From NCBI GenBank assembly GCA_035935775.1, contig DASYWT010000321.1:1-11527 (forward strand): a stretch of 11,527 bases of DNA, read 5' to 3'. The position numbers were made by a program, and so were the translations under genes. The DNA comes from JAICWP01 sp035935775 (GTDB lineage: Bacteria; Acidobacteriota; Terriglobia; Terriglobales; Acidobacteriaceae). Position 1 is the stretch's first letter. The number at the start of each line of letters is the position of its first letter. Positions 6,157-11,527 of the stretch are shown here, one piece after another. A model generated the notes under the pieces. That model searched no databases. It worked only from the letters and a program-made list of their open reading frames with translations, and was not told the DNA's origin.

Positions 6157-6247
6157 TGTCGCTCACGGCCAATCGGAGGCCGGAAGCACACCAAAGGCTC
6201 CGCCTTTTACTTGCCTGACTGGGAACTGCGAACCAAGAACTGCTCCG

Positions 6248-6259
6248 TGCTAGACTTTT
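6248..6259 (+). promoter_or_regulatory. Putative -10 region of the lptFG promoter (TGCTAGACTTTT)
   Basis: Identical to the minus-strand box at 6156-6145, giving a 12-bp inverted repeat with 91 bp between arms. The TAGACT core at 6251-6256 would start transcription near 6263, about 32 nt before the ATG. The 6113-6294 gap otherwise holds only fragments resembling the dispersed repeats (GGGAACTGCGAACCAAGAACTG). Confidence 0.4.
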
Positions 6260-6294
6260 CCCTACAGGCTCTTGCACGCCCTTCTCAGCGCCGC

Positions 6295-8616
6295 ATGAGG
6301 ATTTTCACGCGCTACATTTTGCGGGAAGTGCTCTCCCACGCCCTGATCGGCGCGGCTGTGTTTACCTTTGTCATCTTCCTGCGCGACCTGGAGAGGATTC
6401 TGGAGCTGGTGGTGCGTGCCAGCGCTCCCCTGCCCAGCGTGGCAGAGCTTTTCTTTTTCACCATTCCCACCGCCCTGACCATCACCATTCCCATGGGCGT
6501 GCTGGTCGGAATCCTGATCGGGCTCAGCCGGCTGGCCGCCGACAGTGAAGTCACGGCCATGCGCGCCAGCGGCATAGGCGTTTCCACCTTCGTCCGCATT
6601 ATTTCCATTTTCGTGGTTCTCGCCTGGGCCCTGGCTATGGTCAACAACGTTTACTGGGCGCCTCGTTCCGCCGCCGCGCTGGACCGCCTGCAGGACAAGC
6701 TGAAGACCTCGCAGGTCTCGTTTGAGGTCCAGCCGCGCGTCTTTTACGAGGGTTTCCGCAACATCGTGCTTTACGTGCAGGACGCCACCACTACCGCCGG
6801 TTCTGCCCTCTGGCGAAATGTTTTCCTTGCCGACGTCAGCGACCCCGCCAATCCCAGGATTATTGTTGCCCGCCAAGGCATGGCGGTCAGCGAAGGCCCG
6901 CAGAATGTGCACTTGCACCTGATGTATGGTCAACAGCACGAGACCGACCCCAAGAATCCGCAGCAATATTCCATTACCACCTTCAACGCCACCGACATTC
7001 CCATCCAGATGCCACCCGAAAACCAGGGGCAGCCGACGCCTGCCACCGAAGTCGGCACCCGGGCTCTGCTGCGCGAGGCGGCCATCACCAAAGATCGCGG
7101 CCTCGGCCGTTCTTACATGATTGAGTTCAACCGCCGCCTGGCATTGCCCACTGCCTGCCTGGTGCTTGCCCTGGTGGGAATTCCGCTCGGGCTCTCCTCT
7201 AAAAAAGGCGGCAAGTCCACCGGCATTGTCCTCACCATCGCCCTGGTATTCGTTTATTACTTCATCTCTTTGTTCGGGGTCTCGCTGGCCCGGCAAGGAA
7301 GAGTCTCTCCCGCGGTGGGGGTGTGGCTGGCAAACATTCTCTTCTTCATTGGTGGGGTCGTCCTGCTCTGGCGGGTGGACCAGATGCCCATCGAGATCGG
7401 CTCGGTGCGCGCCTGGTGGCAGCGCGTCACGCAGCACTTTCACAAACGCAAGCAGGCTCTGCTGGCCGGCCGCAGCGCCGCCTTCGAACGTTCTTCCTCC
7501 CCCAGGCGCATGTTCAGCGCCCGTTTTCCGCTCCTGCTCGACGACTACATCCTCAAGGAATTCGTCACCTACCTGGTGATGATTCTTGCCACCTTTCTCA
7601 TCCTGGTGCTGGTGTTCACCTTTTTCGAGCTGCTGGGCGATATTCTGCGCAACAAGGTTCCGCTCACCATCGTGGGTGAGTACCTGCTCAACGTTGCTCC
7701 CTACCTGATCTACAAAACCACACCTATGAGCATGCTGCTGGCCGTGCTGGTCACCCTGGGGCTGATGCAGAAAGCCAACGAATTGACGGCCATGAAGGCT
7801 AGCGGCATCAGCATTTACCGCATCGTTGTGCCTATCCTGCTCACCGGCGTGCTGCTGGCCAGCGGACTGTTCTTCTTCGACCAGTTTTACCTCCCCGCCG
7901 CCAACCGCCGGCAGGATGCCCTGCGCAATATCATCAAGGGCAAACCGGCGCAAACCTATTTGCGCCCCGACCGCCGCTGGATCGTTGGCCAGCACGACAC
8001 CATTTATTACTACCAATTCTTCGATTCCGATCGCGACCAGTTCGCCAGCATCACGGCCTACGAACTTGAGCCCCACAGTTTCCAGATCACCCGGCGCATC
8101 TACGCCGTGCGGGCTCACTGGGAAGACAGCCTGGGCAAATGGATCTACGAAAAGGGCTGGGACCGCGCCTTCCATGGCCCGGCCATCGAGTCTTACAAGA
8201 AGTTCGACGTCGCCACCTTCGCCGGACTCAGCGAGCATCCCAGCTACTTCAAAAAGGAAGTAAAACAGTCCTCGGAAATGAGTTATGAGGAACTGACTAA
8301 CTACATTCGCGACCTGGAGCAGTCCGGCTTCGACGTGGTTCGGCTGAAAGTGCAACTGCAGGAAAAGTTTGCCTTCCCTCTGATTACCTTCGTGATGGCC
8401 ATCCTCGCCATTCCTTTTGCCCTCACCACCGCCCGGCGGGGGGCGCTGACCGGAGTGGCCATTGCGCTCGGCATTGCCGTCGCTTATACCATCGTCTCCA
8501 GCCTGTTTGAGGCCATGGGCAATCTCAGCCAGCTTCCGCCCCTCTTGGCCGCCTGGTCGCCCGACCTCATCTTCGCCCTGGTGGGCGGCTACCTGGTGCT
8601 GAAGGTCCCCACGTAG
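6295..8616 (+). CDS. LptF-LptG fusion, permease of the lipopolysaccharide export ABC transporter
   Basis: Inner-membrane permease that, with the ATPase LptB, extracts lipopolysaccharide and passes it to LptC/LptA. The 773-residue protein contains two complete YjgP/YjgQ modules. Module 1 (1-365) begins MRIFTRYILREVLSHAL, has membrane segments near 14-30, 52-80 and 100-122, a periplasmic beta domain (about 135-270) and segments near 281-300, 310-330 and 340-360. Module 2 (about 412-773) repeats this, starting LLLDDYILKEFVTYL, with segments near 420-448, 468-490, 508-528, 692-711, 718-738 and 755-772. Both carry the cytoplasmic motif: DSEVTAMRASGIG (83-95) and NELTAMKASGIS (495-506). A basic linker (380-410, KRKQ...SSPRR) joins them. 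Usual LptF and LptG are separate chains of about 360 residues. The ATG at 6295 is chosen because the family starts here; upstream codons lie in promoter sequence. Shine-Dalgarno is weak. No lptB, lptC or lptA is in view. Confidence 0.93.
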   Translation: MRIFTRYILREVLSHALIGAAVFTFVIFLRDLERILELVVRASAPLPSVAELFFFTIPTALTITIPMGVLVGILIGLSRLAADSEVTAMRASGIGVSTFVRIISIFVVLAWALAMVNNVYWAPRSAAALDRLQDKLKTSQVSFEVQPRVFYEGFRNIVLYVQDATTTAGSALWRNVFLADVSDPANPRIIVARQGMAVSEGPQNVHLHLMYGQQHETDPKNPQQYSITTFNATDIPIQMPPENQGQPTPATEVGTRALLREAAITKDRGLGRSYMIEFNRRLALPTACLVLALVGIPLGLSSKKGGKSTGIVLTIALVFVYYFISLFGVSLARQGRVSPAVGVWLANILFFIGGVVLLWRVDQMPIEIGSVRAWWQRVTQHFHKRKQALLAGRSAAFERSSSPRRMFSARFPLLLDDYILKEFVTYLVMILATFLILVLVFTFFELLGDILRNKVPLTIVGEYLLNVAPYLIYKTTPMSMLLAVLVTLGLMQKANELTAMKASGISIYRIVVPILLTGVLLASGLFFFDQFYLPAANRRQDALRNIIKGKPAQTYLRPDRRWIVGQHDTIYYYQFFDSDRDQFASITAYELEPHSFQITRRIYAVRAHWEDSLGKWIYEKGWDRAFHGPAIESYKKFDVATFAGLSEHPSYFKKEVKQSSEMSYEELTNYIRDLEQSGFDVVRLKVQLQEKFAFPLITFVMAILAIPFALTTARRGALTGVAIALGIAVAYTIVSSLFEAMGNLSQLPPLLAAWSPDLIFALVGGYLVLKVPT

Positions 8617-8691
8617 CGCAGATGAAAGGAGCGAGGCCGACCTGGCGATTCCGTCGCGCACGGTAATTGGGCAAATGGGATTTCACGCCAG

Positions 8692-9144
8692 TCATTGTTG
8701 AGCGGACGTGTAAGGGGCGTACCGCTGTGTGCCAAACCGGGGTAGCGAGAAGACTGGTATCGTGGTGGTCTTGTATGTGTAATCGCCGACATAAATTCTG
8801 CCGGCAATCGACAGCAGTCCACGAGTTTCTTCGCAGTTGCCCTTTATGACTGCGCGAGACATTTCCTCGATTTCGGCAATGACGCTCTTTTCACCGTAGC
8901 GGTACCGGCGTTCGTAAGGAAACTCCCAGTATGACCGCAACCCGAAGCTAAAGGTGTACACCTCAGAATCGTCCGCATGGATACTGAACCTAGCAGCCGC
9001 AGAGTTGGCTGGCGCCAACTCGACTCCGCCTCCGCCGCCACCGTGAACGTCGTAAATGCGGAGACGGGCAGCACCCGGTGGAAGTTCACGAGCGAGTCGC
9101 TGAAACAACTCTTCCAGTTGGGCACGAACACTATCTGGTTGCAA
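8692..9144 (-). CDS. Conserved-looking protein of unknown function
   Basis: Product not recognised. From a TTG at 9144-9142 it has 150 residues, soluble, with no signal peptide. It has an amphipathic helix-like start (SVRAQLEELFQRLARELPPGAARL), a six-glycine run at 35-40, a strand-rich middle (EVYTFSFGLRSYWEFPYERRYRYGE) and a helix EKSVIAEIEEMSRAVIKG. The TTG is preceded by GGAGGG at 9-nt spacing. The frame stays open to a TTG at 9207, but a GCTAAAAT promoter-like box at 9198-9191 falls inside that extension. Codon use differs from the neighbours (more ACA, ATA, AGA, TCG, CGT), hinting at separate acquisition. It converges on lptFG and diverges from the ABC gene. It has no ATG near the 5' end, so the start is uncertain. 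Confidence 0.6.
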   Translation of the reverse strand: MQPDSVRAQLEELFQRLARELPPGAARLRIYDVHGGGGGGVELAPANSAAARFSIHADDSEVYTFSFGLRSYWEFPYERRYRYGEKSVIAEIEEMSRAVIKGNCEETRGLLSIAGRIYVGDYTYKTTTIPVFSLPRFGTQRYAPYTSAQQ

Positions 9145-9190
9145 TTGGCGCGTCCCTCCACACAACCATTTCACCCTGCCGGGGCGGACG

Positions 9191-9198
9191 CATTTTAG
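9191..9198 (-). promoter_or_regulatory. Putative -10 box for the unknown minus-strand gene
   Basis: GCTAAAAT on the minus strand, the same octamer as at 9333-9340 before the ABC gene on the other strand. It lies about 47 nt upstream of the TTG start with GGAGGG. No convincing -35 box. Confidence 0.35.
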
Positions 9199-9331
9199 CG
9201 CACTCAATGACGACTGGTGGCCTTAGCACTCTTTACGATTGGATAGTCCGCGGAATTTCGACTCCAGCTCTCATCGCCGGAGACTCGGCCTCGCCCGCCG
9301 CCATCTAATCAACATTTCCCGCACCTCGGCC

Positions 9332-9340
9332 TGCTAAAAT
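9332..9340 (+). promoter_or_regulatory. Putative extended -10 promoter of the ABC exporter gene
   Basis: TGCTAAAAT is an extended -10 element (TGn followed by TAAAAT at 9335-9340). The ATG follows at 9358, so the leader would be only about 10-12 nt with no Shine-Dalgarno, nearly leaderless. No -35 match is seen, as tolerated by extended -10 promoters. The rest of 9145-9357 holds only the leader of the divergent gene and no further feature I can support. Confidence 0.45.
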
Positions 9341-9357
9341 CTCATCTATATTCGCGC

Positions 9358-11100
9358 ATGTTTAAGCGACTGCAGCCGCTTTTTCCCTACTTCAAGAAAC
9401 ACCGCTCGGGCTACGCCCTGGGCAGTGTCTGCGTGCTCCTGCAGAACGGCATTGCGGTCCTGATACCCCTGCTCATTGGCCGCGCCTTCGACCACCTCAA
9501 AAATGGGGTCATCCGCCAGCAAGTACTCATTGACGCCGCTTCGGTTCTGGGCGTCTGGTGCGCCAAGGGCGTTTTCCTTTACCTCAACCGCAAAATCGTC
9601 ATCAGCATCTCGCGCGAAATCGAATTCGAGATGCGCAACGATCTCTTCCAGCACCTGGAGAGCCTCTCCTACTCGTTTTACCAGCGCACCCGCACCGGCG
9701 ACATCATGGCCCGCGCCACCAATGATCTCAATGCTGTGCGCAACCTGCTGGGGCCGGCCATCATGTATTCCGCCAACACCATGGTGTTCACCGTCGCCTC
9801 GCTTTATTTCATGGTGCGCATCAGCCCCAGCCTGACCCTCTTCGCTTTTGCTCCTCTCCCCATCGTGAGCATCGTGGTGCAGTATTTCGGGCGACAAATT
9901 CACGAGCGTTTTGAGCGCATTCAGGCGATGTTTTCCGACATTTCCGCCCGCGCCCAGGAGAACTTTTCCGCTGCCCGCGTGATTCGCGCCTACGTCCAGG
10001 AAGAGGCAGAAATTGCCAATTTCGAAACTGCCAACAAAGAGTACATCAACCGCAGCCTGAAGCTGGTCCGCCTGATGGGCATGTTGTGGCCCACCCTGAC
10101 CACCCTGCTCGGGTTCGCCATTGTGCTGGTGTTATGGCTGGGCGGCCGCCAGACCATCCAGGGACACATGAGCCTGGGTAACTTTGTGGCCTTCCTTACT
10201 TACATGGTGCAGCTAACCTGGCCGGTGATCGCCCTGGGCTGGGTGATCAACATTTTCCAGCGCGGCACTGCTTCCCTGGCTCGCATTGATGAAATCATGC
10301 GGGAGAAGCCGGAGGTTGTGGACCAGGTTGTGGAGGGGAATGTCCCCGTCGCCGTGGGCGGCGAACTAGAGTTTCGCGGCCTCAATTTTGCCTATAACGG
10401 CACTCCCGTTCTGCGCGACGTAAACCTGCAAATCCCAGCCGGCAGCAGCCTGGCCATCGTCGGCCCCACCGGCTCCGGCAAGACCACGCTGGTGAGCCTG
10501 ATTCCCCGCATTTACGACGCGCCTCCGGGAAGCCTGCTCCTCGATGGGCGGCCAATTACCGATTTCCCGCTCGACGCCCTGCGCCGCAGCATCGGCTTTG
10601 TGCCCCAGGAAACGTTCCTATTCAGCGACACTGTGCAGGAGAACATCGCCTTCGGCGCCGAGCAGAGCAGCCTGGAGCAAGTTCAACTCGCCGCCCAGGC
10701 CGCCAGTATCGCCGCCGATATCGAGGATTTCCCGGAGCAGTACGCCACCACGGTGGGCGAGCGGGGCATCACGCTCTCCGGCGGCCAGAAACAGCGCACC
10801 GCCATTGCGCGCGCTATCATCCGCAATCCCCGCATCCTCATACTCGACGACGCGCTGGCCAGTGTGGACACGCAAACGGAGGACAAAATCCTCAACCACC
10901 TGCGCGAAATTATGCGCGGGCGCACTACCATCTTCATCTCCCACCGCGTCTCCACCGTGCGCAACGCCGACCGCATCGCGGTCCTCCACGGCGGGCACAT
11001 TGTGGAACTGGGCACCCATGACGAGCTTATCGCCCGCAACGGCTACTACACCGACCTTTACAACAAGCAGCTGCTGGAAGAAGAGCTGGCCGGAGTGTAG
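9358..11100 (+). CDS. ABC exporter half-transporter (MsbA/MdlA/YheI-like), fused membrane and ATPase domains
   Basis: 580-residue inner-membrane exporter subunit that works as a dimer; substrate unknown (drugs or lipids in relatives). The type I exporter membrane domain spans 1-310, with six segments near 18-42, 58-75, 132-152, 160-178, 243-262 and 272-298, and the family stretch SFYQRTRTGDIMARATNDL (106-124). The ATPase domain (about 335-575) has Walker A GPTGSGKTT (369-377), Q-loop Gln417, signature LSGGQ (473-477), Walker B ILILDD (493-498) and the switch His529 in ISHR. The residue after Walker B Asp497 is Asp498, where active sites have Glu. This degenerate site is typical of one half of heterodimeric exporters (TM287, YheI/BmrC), whose partner usually lies next door. 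No partner is visible here. It starts about 10 nt after a putative promoter and has no Shine-Dalgarno. Confidence 0.93.
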   Translation: MFKRLQPLFPYFKKHRSGYALGSVCVLLQNGIAVLIPLLIGRAFDHLKNGVIRQQVLIDAASVLGVWCAKGVFLYLNRKIVISISREIEFEMRNDLFQHLESLSYSFYQRTRTGDIMARATNDLNAVRNLLGPAIMYSANTMVFTVASLYFMVRISPSLTLFAFAPLPIVSIVVQYFGRQIHERFERIQAMFSDISARAQENFSAARVIRAYVQEEAEIANFETANKEYINRSLKLVRLMGMLWPTLTTLLGFAIVLVLWLGGRQTIQGHMSLGNFVAFLTYMVQLTWPVIALGWVINIFQRGTASLARIDEIMREKPEVVDQVVEGNVPVAVGGELEFRGLNFAYNGTPVLRDVNLQIPAGSSLAIVGPTGSGKTTLVSLIPRIYDAPPGSLLLDGRPITDFPLDALRRSIGFVPQETFLFSDTVQENIAFGAEQSSLEQVQLAAQAASIAADIEDFPEQYATTVGERGITLSGGQKQRTAIARAIIRNPRILILDDALASVDTQTEDKILNHLREIMRGRTTIFISHRVSTVRNADRIAVLHGGHIVELGTHDELIARNGYYTDLYNKQLLEEELAGV

Positions 11101-11350
11101 TAAATGGCGATTGAAGATTGATGAATGAGGAATTGTGAAGTGCTGTGGCTGGAGGGCAAAGCACTGCCCGCCCCAACGATCTGCAGCCAACTGACGATTT
11201 TTAGGGAAAAAATCGGCAATTCGCATGAGCCGGTAACCTTGACCACTCGTCAATGATCAATCGTCAGTTAGCTTGAGGGGAGACAGCGGTTGGCGATCAA
11301 GCGAAACCGGACAATTCGTCATTCTTAAATCTTCGATCGTAAATTAACTC
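11101..11350. other. Intergenic gap with an 11-bp inverted repeat
   Basis: 250 bp between the ABC gene and the next plus-strand gene. AACTGACGATT (11189-11199) is the exact reverse complement of 11259-11269, separated by 59 bp. The stretches around 11104-11136 (ATGGCGATTGAAGATTGATGAAT) and 11328-11346 look like decayed copies of simple ATTGATGA/AATCTTCAAT repeats. No terminator with a U-run was found after the ABC gene and no promoter stands out for the next one. Confidence 0.5.
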
Positions 11351-11527
11351 ATGCGCCGTGTGGTCATCCCCGAGCTGCTGGATACAGACGCGGGTACGCC
11401 GGCTGAAATCCATGGCAGCCTGCTGGACCTGCGCTTCATCAACAGCTGGTTTGGTGGTGTACGCGCCACCACGCATCTGGTGGAGTGGGTCGCGCGACGG
11501 ACCGGCAAGCGTTCACTCTCGCTGCTG
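11351..11527 (+). CDS. Probable SAM-dependent methyltransferase, N-terminal fragment (runs off the right edge)
   Basis: The first 59 codons are open and start MRRVVIPELLDTDAGTPAEI. The following LLDLRFINSWFGG and ATTHLVEWVARRTGKRSLSLL match, from memory, the N-terminal helical lead-in of class I SAM methyltransferases found in Acidobacteriota and other soil bacteria. There the nucleotide-binding motif I follows right after a LSLLEV-like strand. That motif would lie just outside the window, so the catalytic domain itself is not seen. In some genomes such a gene precedes an FAD oxidoreductase and a type III polyketide synthase; this cannot be tested here. Shine-Dalgarno is not obvious before the ATG. 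Confidence 0.55.
   Translation, partial: MRRVVIPELLDTDAGTPAEIHGSLLDLRFINSWFGGVRATTHLVEWVARRTGKRSLSLL

Noticed and set aside
6121..6294. N-terminal extension of lptFG by 58 codons
   Set aside because: The region holds promoter boxes and repeat fragments, and the family begins at MRIFTRYILRE.
6262..8661. Very long open frame antisense to lptFG (about 800 codons)
   Set aside because: It is rich in Gly, His, Gln and Asp without domain logic and is the complement of a strongly codon-biased membrane-protein gene. The sense frame has clear LptF/LptG homology.
8642..8691. CTGGCG/CGCCAG inverted repeat between lptFG and the unknown gene as a terminator
   Set aside because: Only 6 bp with a 38-nt loop and no T-run.
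1..11527. CRISPR arrays, tRNA/rRNA genes, transposases, phage genes, defence systems
   Set aside because: No regularly spaced repeats, no cloverleaf or rRNA stretches recognised by eye, and no such protein families among the supported genes.

Overview
The window looks like a chromosomal segment of a Gram-negative, moderately GC-rich bacterium. An LPS-export permease (LptF/LptG) and a lipoprotein-like exported protein point to a diderm. The palindromic intergenic repeats, the single-chain LptF-LptG fusion and the N-terminus of the last gene suggest Acidobacteriota (Terriglobia type). That assignment is inference from memory of such genomes, not a search result.

Left part (1-2234, all on the minus strand): the enolase gene eno is followed downstream by a small HicB-like gene with a one-base frameshift, then by the 5' part of gpmI (2,3-bisphosphoglycerate-independent phosphoglycerate mutase), which runs off the left edge. 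GpmI and enolase catalyse consecutive steps of lower glycolysis. The HicB-like gene between them lies inside a perfect 28-bp inverted repeat (502-529 and 888-915).

Centre left (2235-3856): a 329-bp divergent intergenic region full of short palindromes separates eno from a plus-strand peroxiredoxin-like gene. This gene is the highlight of the window. It reads through an in-frame TGA at 2708-2710, exactly at the first position of the family's CxxC motif. An 8-bp stem with a GUU loop (2729-2747) sits about 26 nt downstream. Together these indicate a selenocysteine protein with a UxxC redox motif, which standard gene calling would split in two. It is followed by a secreted glycine-zipper protein. 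An inverted-repeat-rich convergent gap then leads to the 3' end of a GH57 gene.

Centre and right (3857-11527): a GH57 alpha-glucan hydrolase/transferase gene (minus) and an lptF-lptG fusion gene (plus) diverge from a 182-bp region whose two putative -10 boxes form a 12-bp inverted repeat. A small minus-strand gene of unknown function with different codon usage follows. Next is an ABC exporter half-transporter with Asp in place of the catalytic Glu, with no partner gene visible. The window ends in the 5' end of a probable SAM-dependent methyltransferase gene. No tRNA, rRNA, CRISPR array or intact insertion sequence was seen.
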